A stretch of DNA of 64,000 nt, taken from contig NZ_KE383837.1 in the NCBI RefSeq assembly GCF_000422445.1, positions 682,001 to 746,000 of the forward strand. The letters are read 5' to 3'. The translations under genes and the position numbers were made by a program. Under the pieces are notes generated by a model. That model saw nothing but the letters and a program-made list of their open reading frames with translations. It was not told where the DNA came from and did not search any database. The DNA is from Paenibacillus assamensis DSM 18201. GTDB taxonomy: Bacteria; Bacillota; Bacilli; Paenibacillales; Paenibacillaceae. Shown piece after piece: positions 9,101-18,651 of this stretch (positions are counted from its first letter, which is position 1; each line of letters starts with the position of its first letter).

Positions 9101-11054
9101 GATTGTGAACAAATACGTTGTTTGTCTTCACTTCATCATTCAAATATCCACGCCCTACTCCTATACCAGCAACACAAATCTCACCTTTCACACCAATCGG
9201 GCATAACTGCATATTTTGATCTACGATATATATCGTAAAATTTCTTACGGGTTTACCAATCGGTATAGTATCTACGACTGGTGCTTCAGCCATTATATGA
9301 TGTGTAATGTCATCAGAAGCTTCAGTCGGCCCATATGCATTTACGATTCTTATGTTCGAGAGCTTGTCGAAAATCTGCTTTACGAGCTTCGGTTTCACCT
9401 CTTCGCCTGTAACGACAATATATTTAAGCGTTATATTTTTGAATTGTTCTGACTCAATAAGATCATTAATAACTGATAAATAAGATGGTACCACTTCTAG
9501 AATTGATATTTTATCATCAAGTATTTTCGATAAGAATGTAGAAGGATTCATAATACTATCATTTGAATAAATAACCGTTTTCCCACCAACTATAAGGGGG
9601 GTTAAAAATTGCCATACCGATATATCGAAGCATTGAGATGCATTCTGTGCAAGAATAGTTTGTTCCGTCATTTCCAAGTCTTCTATCTTTGCCCTGATAT
9701 GATTCATCATACCCAGATGCTCTACCATTGCTCCTTTTGGATTTCCTGTAGAACCTGAGGTATAAATTACATAAGCCAACCGTCGTAAATCTTCAGATGT
9801 GGTCTCAGGGTGCTCATTTATTGTAACTCGGTCCGTCTGATATTCTTGCATTTCACTTATACTCAAAACATAAAGCTCGTTATCTTCATGCTCTTGATAC
9901 TCAGAAAAAATGCTGAAATATCTTTCTTCACTAATTGCAAGCTTAATTCCGGCATCTCTTAGCAATGCTTTGGTTCTCTCTTGCGGAAAGTTTGGATCTA
10001 TGGGAACATACGCCCCACCCGCTTTCCAAATACCCAGCATGGAAACAACAAAATCTATACTTCTATCCATAACAATCGCAACTAATTGTTCCATCTTAAT
10101 TTTATATTTGTTACGTAGTGCATTAGCTATTACATCGGTCTTTTCACTTAATTCTTTGTACGTCATTGTTTCATTTTCGTATTCTAGTGCGATTCGATAT
10201 GGGTATCGTTCAGCTTGCTGATCTATTATTTCAGTTATGTGTTTTTCTTCTGAATAATCACGCTTCGTATTGTTAAACACATTTAAAATCGTATCTTTTT
10301 CTTGAAGCGATAACAAACAAAATTGAGCAATAGGTTCACTCACATGTATGACCATGGTGTTTAAAATAGCCTGTAAGTTTTGCATGATTCTGTTTATCGT
10401 TTCGTTATCATAACAAGCTGAATTATATTGGAGTTGAACACTTAATCCGCTCTGCTCTCTATTAAAAACAAATACCATGTTTACGTCTACATTCTCTATG
10501 TATTGCTTATCTTGAATGTTATCCAATAGTACCACGACATCAAAGAGAGAGAACTTCCGACTCGTGGGGTTCACTATTTGCAAGTGACGTTCGAGTACTT
10601 CAATCGGATAATTTTGATGATCATTCGCTTCTGTAACTGTACGTTTCATTTCTAAGAGCAGATCCTTAAATGTCATATCAGATTCAATCTGATTTCTTAA
10701 TGATAATACTTTATTAATATATTCCCCTGTATTAGCTTGTTTATAAATCGAAGTTCCAACAATGATATCATTATGATTCGAATATCTAGATAGCAATAAT
10801 GAAACAGCCGTTAACAAAATTACATGTAATGCATAGTCAGATCCATTTGATAATCTAATGAGCTTATACGAAAGATCATTAGGCAATGTAATTGACTCGA
10901 AATCATAATCTGTGCTCTTTTTTGCTAACCTATAATCGAATGGAAAACTACTTATTACTAACTGCCCTTCTAACTTATTAATCCAATAGTTTTTATCTTT
11001 ACTGTTCTGATTCGCGGCTATTGAAGCTTTAACTCCTCTATCATTCATAATCAT
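6153..11054 (-). CDS. Terminal NRPS: half C - A - PCP - E - BtrH-like release domain
   Basis: Order (approximate residues): C-terminal half of a condensation domain 1-240, beginning at KNYWINKLEG and lacking HHxxxDG; adenylation 270-790 with YTSGSTGNPKG and YGPTEASDD; PCP about 800-870 (ELGGDSISAMQ); epimerisation about 880-1310 with HHLLIDAVSWRI, EGHGRE and RTVGWFTSLFP; then a 310-residue C-terminal domain. The A pocket residues I read are D-I-W-E-V-T-A-D-D, the same nine as in the preceding PKS-NRPS; the acidic set suggests a basic substrate. The last domain is not a thioesterase. It resembles the BtrH/C39-like fold, with Cys1326 in FPCFFNSFFP, then PILIWIDC and His1430 in HQPHTLFIYGY. This suggests transfer of the D-aminoacyl chain to an acceptor. 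SD is GGAGGAAATAA. Confidence 0.88.
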   Translation of the reverse strand: MIMNDRGVKASIAANQNSKDKNYWINKLEGQLVISSFPFDYRLAKKSTDYDFESITLPNDLSYKLIRLSNGSDYALHVILLTAVSLLLSRYSNHNDIIVGTSIYKQANTGEYINKVLSLRNQIESDMTFKDLLLEMKRTVTEANDHQNYPIEVLERHLQIVNPTSRKFSLFDVVVLLDNIQDKQYIENVDVNMVFVFNREQSGLSVQLQYNSACYDNETINRIMQNLQAILNTMVIHVSEPIAQFCLLSLQEKDTILNVFNNTKRDYSEEKHITEIIDQQAERYPYRIALEYENETMTYKELSEKTDVIANALRNKYKIKMEQLVAIVMDRSIDFVVSMLGIWKAGGAYVPIDPNFPQERTKALLRDAGIKLAISEERYFSIFSEYQEHEDNELYVLSISEMQEYQTDRVTINEHPETTSEDLRRLAYVIYTSGSTGNPKGAMVEHLGMMNHIRAKIEDLEMTEQTILAQNASQCFDISVWQFLTPLIVGGKTVIYSNDSIMNPSTFLSKILDDKISILEVVPSYLSVINDLIESEQFKNITLKYIVVTGEEVKPKLVKQIFDKLSNIRIVNAYGPTEASDDITHHIMAEAPVVDTIPIGKPVRNFTIYIVDQNMQLCPIGVKGEICVAGIGVGRGYLNDEVKTNNVFVHNPFLVDDNKMYKTGDVGCWLPDGSITYFGRKDYQLKIRGHRIEPNEIEKTIASFPNVKETVVMAHEKEDGGKFLCAYVVMYQHSQTTSEELREYLKGHLPDYMIPNYIIQLDKFDLTYNGKIDRKSLPMPRSNDSTESVLPSGHIEEVLIKVFSEVLRADNVSVASNFFELGGDSISAMQIAARVQKYGYFVNIKDILNYVTIMQLKNHVTLVNRNIDQGTVEGELPLTPIQHWFFDQNFTNKHHYNQSVILHAEQGFDKKIISNVFKQMVRHHDALRIVYAFSAEGIRQMNNGISDELIDIEEIILKENCDVEVEIEKKSAMLQSQLNLTEGPLMKLALFKGFGAGDYLLILVHHLLIDAVSWRIVMDDFATGYQQALQGEDIVFQDKTESYMTWANKLKEYGNRSELPQEMDYWKSIVYSNVEKLPRDFIIEESERIVHNMKVIEMKLNSDLTDTLLKRVTQNYDSEINDILLTALGMAIKKWCGIERISVNLEGHGREGGIYDLNVNRTVGWFTSLFPVMLNSNEHSLRNSIDSIKKSLRDIPNKGFGYGIIKYLLSDNGDIKDQMHQFQPEILFNYLGQFNNHDYDNMFKILDMNMGEIKKGMSMGSTLSPQSEILHTFEISCEVIDGELSISFGYNRAEYSERNVQQLVTDYYGALINMIESVEQLAYFPCFFNSFFPVIKHFKKGITPFLINDVVVYTRNSTNSTNFDIEYIENQTAEEICKNQGISFEVDYAIHDIIGKIKTTTSKKRPILIWIDCYYESIKLDSYMKFHQPHTLFIYGYNEKEDMFTVMERGTLSYESKLIPANDIKQAYESYIQRFYENNSPTFYEFYPTLEHQLSYDFHNFKSILNNNLLLHRDSIEEGLRHLSSFVGDYKMIVSDEEVLQTHHKELIEFLNKVILAKQFEKYRLIEIQINNPLLIDLADRIIETWSYVRAVLIKYIYSSKYSYRKFDVSVQKLSQLPILESDFYDQLFSGID

Positions 11055-11108
11055 TTATTTCCTCCATCGCTTTTTCATCAAAATGATCACCTTGAACACA
11101 AAACCGAG

Positions 11109-11142
11109 ATAGTAGAGGTGGTCATGCAACTACCTCTACTAT
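11109..11142 (-). promoter_or_regulatory. Hairpin between two assembly-line genes (attenuator or stabiliser)
   Basis: ATAGTAGAGGT and ACCTCTACTAT are perfect 11-bp arms around a 12-base loop, in the short gap between the PKS-NRPS and the terminal NRPS. On the minus strand it is followed by TTTTGTGTT, so partial termination is possible. It is one of the longest hairpins inside the operon. Confidence 0.6.
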
Positions 11143-11164
11143 ACGATTTACACCTCGAAGTTAT

Positions 11165-14100
11165 CTAAAAATTGAAATTAAAATCAAACTCTTCTGCACG
11201 ATTTCCGGCTCTTATCAAACCATAGTCCATACTTACATCGCTCAATTTTCTACTGCTATCTTCCGTAAGTATTTGAATAACATCTTCAAAATATTTTACA
11301 AAACCTTCAACAATTGATTCATTAAATATGGAAGTATCTATCTTTAAGTCCACTCTGCCATAAGTGACATCAACATTAAAATCAAAAATAGTATTCGTTT
11401 GAATTACAGACTCTACCCCAAGTTTATTTATAGCCGTTTCCTCAAAAACAAATTGTTCAATATGGTTATCAATGTTGAAATTAGTGAAATTAAACATGGT
11501 ATCCGTTATTGGGTTTTCACCATAGTTCTTATCACCTATTAAATGTGCAATTTCACCGAGAGGCATTCTTTCAAATTGCTTTAACCCCAACAATTTCCTA
11601 TCAACTAGTTGTATAAATTCACTCCAAGAATAGTCTTCTGCCGCTCCTAATTTCACCGGAACCATATTTAGGAAGAATCCAATAATCTTATCACTGTCTT
11701 CACAAATAGGTCTGTTATGTGTAAGGACAGATGTTACTATATTTTCTTCTCCTAAAATGAACTGAAGCAATCTCACATATACAGAGAAGCAAACTACTTT
11801 CACAGAGGATTCCAGATTTTTAGCAATTGCAGATATCTCTTCAAGCGAGCTCTCTGATAACCTGTAGCGGTACGTATTCCTGTCGGAAACATTAGTATCT
11901 GCCAAGGCAATTTCTGAAAAATCAATTTTCTTGTGTTCCCGCAATTCCTCTTTCCAGAATGCTATGTTTTTATCTTTCGTTTTCTCTAATTGCTGCTCGA
12001 TGACAAATTCTTTATACGTATTCTTTAATGGTTCAGGCTGGTATTCTTTATTATTTTCAAGATGGATATACACTTCATTAAGCTCAGACATAAGCATAGC
12101 ATTACTCCAACCATCCATAATTGCCTGATGAAAGATAAATAAGAATACAAGCTTACCTTCAGCCAGTTCAAAAATACGCATTCTCCATATAGGTCCTTTT
12201 TCAAAATCGAACGAGTGTAGCTTATCCTGCTCCATAAACTTCAGTAAAAACTCTTGTTGTTGGGCTTCTGTCTTATTCGAAATATCCGAATACTCCAGAT
12301 CAATGTCAATATTATTGTGTACTATTTTTAATGGCTTCTCGAAATCTTTTACATTAAAACTACATCTTAAGGCTTGATGCCTTTTTACAGTCAGTTCAAG
12401 GGCTTTATTAAATCTTTCCATATCCATTTCAGCAAATTGCGAATGATATACACATTGAATATGATGAATAATGGAACCAGGATTTTGGAATGTATGGAAC
12501 AACAAGCCGATCTCAATATCACTCATAGGGTATACATCTTCAATATTGTCATTACTTCCGCTTATCAAAGTTTGTTTCATACTATCCATTTCTTTAATAA
12601 TATTTAATTTATTAATTTCTTGAGATTGGTACATTTCCTTTTCCACGTTACTATTCTCATTAGGCAACTGATCAGAAACATATTCACTTAGTGCCAAAAT
12701 AGTTTGGTTAAGAAATATATCCTTTATCTCAACAAAAATGCTATGTTTTTGCAAACTAACCGTAACTCGTAATGCTTTAATTGAGTCTCCACCCAACTCA
12801 AAAAAGTTATCCATCAAACCGACTTTCTTAACATTGAGTACTTCTTCCCATACATTAGTGATCGCCTTCTCTATCTCGGTTCGTGGTTCCATAAAATTGG
12901 AATTTTGCTTAATGACTTCCATTTTTGATAAGGACTTCTTATCCATTTTCCCGTTTTCGGTTAATGGGAAATGGTCTAATTGTACGTAACTTGCAGGTAC
13001 CATATAGTCGGGCAACATACTCTTTACATGCTTTTCAATTTGAGAATTTTCGATCTGACCTTCTACAACTATAAATGCGCAAAGATACTTGCTTCCTTTA
13101 TCATCTTCTTTTACTATCACTAATGTATTTTTAACATTCGGATGGGCCATAATACTACGTTCGATTTCGCCTATTTCAATCCGAAAACCTCTTATTTTAA
13201 CTTGGTCATCTAATCTTCCGAAAAAGTCAATGACACCATTTTCAGTCCAGCAAGCTAAATCCCCTGTTTTATAAAGCGTATCAAGCCCGTTAGAGAATGG
13301 GTTGGTGACGAAAGACTGCTTCGTTCGAACTTCATCCTTCAGGTAACCTCTTCCTATACCTATCCCTGACACACAGAGTTCCCCTGGTACACCAATAGGA
13401 CATACATTCATGTTAGAATCAACAATATAGATGTTCATATTTCCTACAGGAGTCCCCAACGGAACACGTTCATAGTCCATATATTTATCTATGATAAAAT
13501 GTGTCACATCGTCAGAAGCTTCTGTAGGTCCATAAGCATTCACTATTTTTACGCTGGAGGTCATATCAAACCAATTCTTAATTAACGACGGCTTAACTAC
13601 TTCACCTGTTATTACTAGATAATTCAGCTGCTCCAATTTCAATGATTGAATCTCCATCAACTCTAGCAATACAGATAAATATGAAGGTACTACCTCAAGT
13701 ATGGTCACCTTATCGTTAATAATGTTTGATATAAATTTATTTGGTGCTAAAATATCATTCTTCTGATAAATGATTGTCGTTCCTCCGACAGTCAAAGCAG
13801 TGAAAAACTGCCAAATGGATATATCAAAAGTATGATTCGCATTTTGCGCTATAATGCTCTCTTCATTGATTTCTAGATCTTTAATTTTCACATGCATATG
13901 ATTAATCATGCCTTTATGTTCAATCATTGCTGCCTTTGGTTTGCCAGTCGAACCAGATGTGTAGATGATATAACTCAAGTCATCAAGTGAAACTTCAGAA
14001 GTAAAGTCCGTGGAGTAAAGTTGAAAACTACTGTTATCTGTAATTTGAATATCTCCAAGATCAATTAATCCGTTGGCAGTAATAACATCTTGAAGATTGC

Positions 14101-17100
14101 CTAGATATATAATGCTTTTAAGTGATTTACAAAGTGTTACAGAAGAAAGGAATTCCTCAGATTGCAAAAATGATTCAGAAGATAACATAAGACAACTGCT
14201 CTCAGAGTCATTTAATAAATCAATGATTCGTCCCAAAGGATATTCCGGATCAATCGGTAAATAGACTGCCCCGACTTTCCATATTCCAAGAATTGCGGTA
14301 GCCATTTCAATAGATCTTTCCGTTAGCATGGCCACAATAGACCCATTTTGCACACCTAAATCTCTTAAGTGACTAGCTATTTGATTAGATCTCTCATTTA
14401 ATTCCTTATAGGTAACTTGCTCACTTTTACATGCAACCGCTATTTTCTCTGGTGTTTTGGATACTTGTTCCTCAAACAATTGACAGAACGTTTTTTCAAC
14501 AGGGAAAGTACTTCCCTTAGACCATTCATTCATTAAAAGGTGTTTTTCTTGTTCCTCTAAAATCTCGATGTCTGAAATTTTTTGTTTTTGATGATTAGCA
14601 AATTGTTGCATTATCGTTTTGTAATGCTTAATTAATCGTTCCATTCTGCTTTTCTTAAATAGGTCCGTGTTAAAACCTAACATTCCATATAAGATTCCAT
14701 CGTTTTCTTCCTTGAATTCAATATTCAAGTCAAAAATACTAAAATGATTTAACCTATCAAATTCTATGGATGTCGTGTTTTGAAAATTAACTTTAGAGAA
14801 CAAGGTACTTGAGCTTTGAAGCTCTAAGAACACATCGAAAATAGGTGATCTACTTATATCTCTTTTTAAATCCAGCTCTTCTATTACTTTGTCAAAAGGA
14901 TACTCTTGATTCTCATAAGCTTGTAACGTGATTTCTCTTACGTTTTCAAGCATATTCTCAATAGTAGCTTCCGAATCAAATCTAGTTCGTAAGGCTAACG
15001 TATTAATATATAGTCCAATCTGATTTTCTAAGTCTCTATGTTTTCTACCCGCCACAGAAGTACCGATAATAATATCATTTTGTTGCGTATATCTATAAAG
15101 CAACGTGTTAAGCCCTGCAAGTAACACCATAAATAATGTACATTTTTGTTGTTGACTCAATACCTTAAGACCCTGTGTTAATTCTCTATCAAATGTAAAT
15201 TCTAATGTGTCACCATTATGGGATTGAATAGCAGGACGAACGAAGTCAAGTGGCATATTTAAGATTGGAAGTTCATCGCCTAGTTGTTCTTTCCAATATG
15301 CACCTTGATTTAATTCTTTTAATCGTTGTTCTTGCCAAGCTGTATAATCCTTATAGTGAAATGTAAGAGGTTCTAGGGGATACTCTGCTCCATTAAACAA
15401 TGCATTATACACGGTAACTATCTCATCATAAAAAATATGAGTAGACCAGGCGTCATTAATGATATGATGCGAATTTATATATAAAACATGTTTATCTAAA
15501 CCAAGCTTTATAATCATTACCTTTAGCAGCGGACCATTGCTTAAATCAAACTGAAGATTAGCATCCTTTTCTAATAATTCTTTTGCAGCTTGAATATTAT
15601 TGGCTATTTGAGTGTAATCAAATACAGTGATAGGCAGCTTAGTAGTATGGGGATTAAGAATAACTTGTTGAGGGTTCCCACCCACTACTTTAAATACAGT
15701 ACGCAGACTTTCGTGTCTTTCAAAGACACTCCCTATTGCTTTTGTTAATATGTTGATATCAAGCAGGCCCTCAAGTAGTAGTGAGAATGGAGTGTTATAT
15801 GCAGTGGAACCACCATCAAATTGGCTAATCATCCACAATCGTTTTTGTGAGGAAGAAAGTTCATAGTAGTCTTGTGTATTTACAGATTTGATAGCATCAT
15901 TTTCTATAGCAAGTGAATGTTGGGCTGCCTTACGGTCCACTACATCAGCTAATAATTCCAATGTCGGGTTCCCGAATATATCTTCGAAATTAAGATCTAC
16001 CTTAAGATCTTGCCTAATACTGAGTAAAACTTGGTTTGCCAGCAATGAGTGACCACCCAAATCAAAGAAGCTGTCACTCCAATTAATTTGTTCGTTCTTT
16101 AATACATCTGCCCAAATAATTCTTAACTTCTCTTTCGTCTCTAACAAAGAATAAATGTAGGTTGATAACGAAGAGATTGTTGGAAAATCAAATATATCTT
16201 CAAAATCCAATTTAATAGTAAACTTTTGATTTAACCCCAATATAATTTTAGTTGCATGAATTGAATCTCCGCCAACTTCAAAATAGTTATCCTCACTGGT
16301 AATGTCAGTTACGCCAAGGACACTTCTCCACATTTCATAAACTTTTTGCTGTATTGTATTTGTGAATTTATGTTTTGGAGTAACATGACTACTTCTTGCC
16401 TCTTGTTCGTCAATGACAGAATACATATAGTTGGGCGTTTCACGAATCCAGCAGCGTGTTCTCTCAAATTGATAAGCTGAAAGCTCAACTTTCCTAGCAT
16501 TCGTTTTGTGATAGTAGCGGTCCCAATCGATATAGAAATTCGAGGTATATAATAGTTGTAACAATTGCAAACCTTTATCCTTATCATCTTCTACGCTTTT
16601 GCCAATCACAAAGAAATCAGCGTTGTAAGGCGCACTTTCTCTAATCAATAATTCCTCAAACTCAGTACCGTTACCCATTCCAATAAAAAGTACCCGTCCA
16701 TCTTTGCATTCTCGTTCGAATAATAATTTCGCTCTCGTTTTAAGGTCTGATTCGATTTCACCATCATACTTCTCAGCTAAGAGCAAACCTTCTGTCAAAG
16801 ATAATTTATCCAGAATAACATTGGAAATTATTTTACCAATCCCTATTCCTAGAATATGTTTCGTGTACATCCCTTTACTTTCTAACCATTTATACATACT
16901 GTATTGGAAACTAAAGGAAGCTGCATTACTTTGCTTTGAATTTGATATCGCTTCACACTCTGTATAATAGTGATCAAAGATCTCATATTTCGTACGGAAA
17001 TAAGCAATCGTGCCTTGATCAATGGAAGAACAATCAGAAAACATGATAATCAATTTTTTTATTGTCTCATTGTTTACATCCAAAGCATTATTTTGAATAT

Positions 17101-18601
17101 CGTATTGAAGAGCGTCTCTTAAAGATTGCACACTATCAGCAATGACCGCATAACGATAACCAAAGTGATCTCTACCTTTATTAAGGGTAAAACTAACATC
17201 CGTTAAAGAGATATCTTCTTTATTAGAAATATAATTTAGGAATTCACTTACGTTACGATTTAATCCTTTTTTAGTTTTGGATGAAAATGTGAACAACTCA
17301 GACTTCGTGCTAGTCTTCAATTGATTAGTTGCATTATTGGTCGCGACTTCCGGAGCATCCGCTATAAGAATATGACAGTTTGTTCCGCTCGCTCCCAAGG
17401 AGGTAACCCCTACATATCTTGGTTTTCCTTCAGCCGCTTTCCAGTCAACTAACTTCTCATTTACGTATACAGCAGAATTTTCAAAATCAATGAGAGGGTT
17501 AGGCTCATCAAAATGTATAGTCGGAAACAGCAGATTATGCTTTAAGGAAAGAACACCTTTAATCATACCCACCAAACCAGATGCTGCATATGCATGCCCT
17601 GTGTTGGATTTGATCGTAGAAATCGGACAGAAATTTTTATTGTTTGTGTATTTATTAAATGCATGAGTCAACCCTTCAACTTCCAGGCTATCTCCTAATT
17701 GCGTGCCAGATCCATGTGCCTCAATGAATCCAATATCTTCTGGATTGACTCCTGCTTTGTCCCATGCCATCGTTATTACCTCGGCTTGGCTTATGCTATC
17801 AGGCGCAGACGGACTCGATGAACGATTTGCATTATTATTAACAGCAGTACCTTTTATCACAGCTTGAATGTTATCTCTATCTCTCATTGCTTTATCCAAT
17901 GGCTTCAATAAAACACTAACGATTGTTTCACCGCAAGACATTCCATTAGCACTCGCTGAAAAAGCTCTAGACTTATTATCAGGTGACCAAATATTAAACT
18001 CAAAATCATTATCGCTATAAGGAAATAAATATATATTGGCCGCGCTAACAATTGCATAGTCTGCATCACCTAAAACTAGTTCATTACAAGCCATGTGTAT
18101 AGCCACTAGACTTGAAGAACATGCCGTATCAATCATCGTAGCATTGGCCGTAAAATTAAAATGTCTTGTAATTCTTGTAGATAAAAAAGCTGGTGAGTTT
18201 CCTGAAATTAAACTGTCAACAAACTTATCAGCATGTTTATAGTAATCAGGCATAAAATCAGCGACAAAAACAGATGTCCTAGATCCACTCAAATCTTTTG
18301 GATTATAGCCGGCATTTTCAATTGTGTTGTATACAGACTCTAGTGTAAGACGCTGATATGGGTCCATAACTTGAGCCTCGCCCATTGATATATTAAAAAA
18401 TTCATGATCAAACTTATCAATATCTTCTAGGTAACCAACGGATCTGAATTTCCGATTAGGGTCCAGTGTTCGCTCAACAATTTGAGTGTCTGGAATTTTC
18501 TTCACGCTGTCTTTTCCCAGCTTTAGATTAGTCACAAGTTCATCTAAATTGTTAGCATCAGGGAATCTTCCCGACATTCCAATGATAGCGATGTCCTTCA
18601 C
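11165..18601 (-). CDS. Hybrid PKS-NRPS: KS - degenerate AT - ACP - ACP - C - A - PCP - C
   Basis: KS 1-420 is intact (Cys161 in DTACSSS, His296 in EAHGSGT, His336 in KSNTGH). A KS-AT linker follows, then a shrunken AT-like region (about 515-690) where GHSxG is replaced by GIGIG near 585-589, ending in the normal post-AT linker YQFERTRCWI. Two carrier domains are in tandem (Ser780 in EVGGDSIHA, Ser852 in DLGGHSLLA). There is no KR, DH or ER. Then come C (about 912-1350, HHIINDAW, so DG is DA), A (about 1385-1900), PCP (ELGGDSIKALR), and a last C (about 2050-2470) with HQAIMDG, the catalytic second His being Gln. A pocket: D-I-W-E-V-T-A-D-D. It would add one C2 unit and one amino acid. Start is GTG with GGAGGTGCATAGATT. 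Confidence 0.9.
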   Translation of the reverse strand: MKDIAIIGMSGRFPDANNLDELVTNLKLGKDSVKKIPDTQIVERTLDPNRKFRSVGYLEDIDKFDHEFFNISMGEAQVMDPYQRLTLESVYNTIENAGYNPKDLSGSRTSVFVADFMPDYYKHADKFVDSLISGNSPAFLSTRITRHFNFTANATMIDTACSSSLVAIHMACNELVLGDADYAIVSAANIYLFPYSDNDFEFNIWSPDNKSRAFSASANGMSCGETIVSVLLKPLDKAMRDRDNIQAVIKGTAVNNNANRSSSPSAPDSISQAEVITMAWDKAGVNPEDIGFIEAHGSGTQLGDSLEVEGLTHAFNKYTNNKNFCPISTIKSNTGHAYAASGLVGMIKGVLSLKHNLLFPTIHFDEPNPLIDFENSAVYVNEKLVDWKAAEGKPRYVGVTSLGASGTNCHILIADAPEVATNNATNQLKTSTKSELFTFSSKTKKGLNRNVSEFLNYISNKEDISLTDVSFTLNKGRDHFGYRYAVIADSVQSLRDALQYDIQNNALDVNNETIKKLIIMFSDCSSIDQGTIAYFRTKYEIFDHYYTECEAISNSKQSNAASFSFQYSMYKWLESKGMYTKHILGIGIGKIISNVILDKLSLTEGLLLAEKYDGEIESDLKTRAKLLFERECKDGRVLFIGMGNGTEFEELLIRESAPYNADFFVIGKSVEDDKDKGLQLLQLLYTSNFYIDWDRYYHKTNARKVELSAYQFERTRCWIRETPNYMYSVIDEQEARSSHVTPKHKFTNTIQQKVYEMWRSVLGVTDITSEDNYFEVGGDSIHATKIILGLNQKFTIKLDFEDIFDFPTISSLSTYIYSLLETKEKLRIIWADVLKNEQINWSDSFFDLGGHSLLANQVLLSIRQDLKVDLNFEDIFGNPTLELLADVVDRKAAQHSLAIENDAIKSVNTQDYYELSSSQKRLWMISQFDGGSTAYNTPFSLLLEGLLDINILTKAIGSVFERHESLRTVFKVVGGNPQQVILNPHTTKLPITVFDYTQIANNIQAAKELLEKDANLQFDLSNGPLLKVMIIKLGLDKHVLYINSHHIINDAWSTHIFYDEIVTVYNALFNGAEYPLEPLTFHYKDYTAWQEQRLKELNQGAYWKEQLGDELPILNMPLDFVRPAIQSHNGDTLEFTFDRELTQGLKVLSQQQKCTLFMVLLAGLNTLLYRYTQQNDIIIGTSVAGRKHRDLENQIGLYINTLALRTRFDSEATIENMLENVREITLQAYENQEYPFDKVIEELDLKRDISRSPIFDVFLELQSSSTLFSKVNFQNTTSIEFDRLNHFSIFDLNIEFKEENDGILYGMLGFNTDLFKKSRMERLIKHYKTIMQQFANHQKQKISDIEILEEQEKHLLMNEWSKGSTFPVEKTFCQLFEEQVSKTPEKIAVACKSEQVTYKELNERSNQIASHLRDLGVQNGSIVAMLTERSIEMATAILGIWKVGAVYLPIDPEYPLGRIIDLLNDSESSCLMLSSESFLQSEEFLSSVTLCKSLKSIIYLGNLQDVITANGLIDLGDIQITDNSSFQLYSTDFTSEVSLDDLSYIIYTSGSTGKPKAAMIEHKGMINHMHVKIKDLEINEESIIAQNANHTFDISIWQFFTALTVGGTTIIYQKNDILAPNKFISNIINDKVTILEVVPSYLSVLLELMEIQSLKLEQLNYLVITGEVVKPSLIKNWFDMTSSVKIVNAYGPTEASDDVTHFIIDKYMDYERVPLGTPVGNMNIYIVDSNMNVCPIGVPGELCVSGIGIGRGYLKDEVRTKQSFVTNPFSNGLDTLYKTGDLACWTENGVIDFFGRLDDQVKIRGFRIEIGEIERSIMAHPNVKNTLVIVKEDDKGSKYLCAFIVVEGQIENSQIEKHVKSMLPDYMVPASYVQLDHFPLTENGKMDKKSLSKMEVIKQNSNFMEPRTEIEKAITNVWEEVLNVKKVGLMDNFFELGGDSIKALRVTVSLQKHSIFVEIKDIFLNQTILALSEYVSDQLPNENSNVEKEMYQSQEINKLNIIKEMDSMKQTLISGSNDNIEDVYPMSDIEIGLLFHTFQNPGSIIHHIQCVYHSQFAEMDMERFNKALELTVKRHQALRCSFNVKDFEKPLKIVHNNIDIDLEYSDISNKTEAQQQEFLLKFMEQDKLHSFDFEKGPIWRMRIFELAEGKLVFLFIFHQAIMDGWSNAMLMSELNEVYIHLENNKEYQPEPLKNTYKEFVIEQQLEKTKDKNIAFWKEELREHKKIDFSEIALADTNVSDRNTYRYRLSESSLEEISAIAKNLESSVKVVCFSVYVRLLQFILGEENIVTSVLTHNRPICEDSDKIIGFFLNMVPVKLGAAEDYSWSEFIQLVDRKLLGLKQFERMPLGEIAHLIGDKNYGENPITDTMFNFTNFNIDNHIEQFVFEETAINKLGVESVIQTNTIFDFNVDVTYGRVDLKIDTSIFNESIVEGFVKYFEDVIQILTEDSSRKLSDVSMDYGLIRAGNRAEEFDFNFNF

Positions 18602-18651
18602 AATCTATGCACCTCCAAGAAATCAAAACGTTATCATTCAACCAATCTTAT

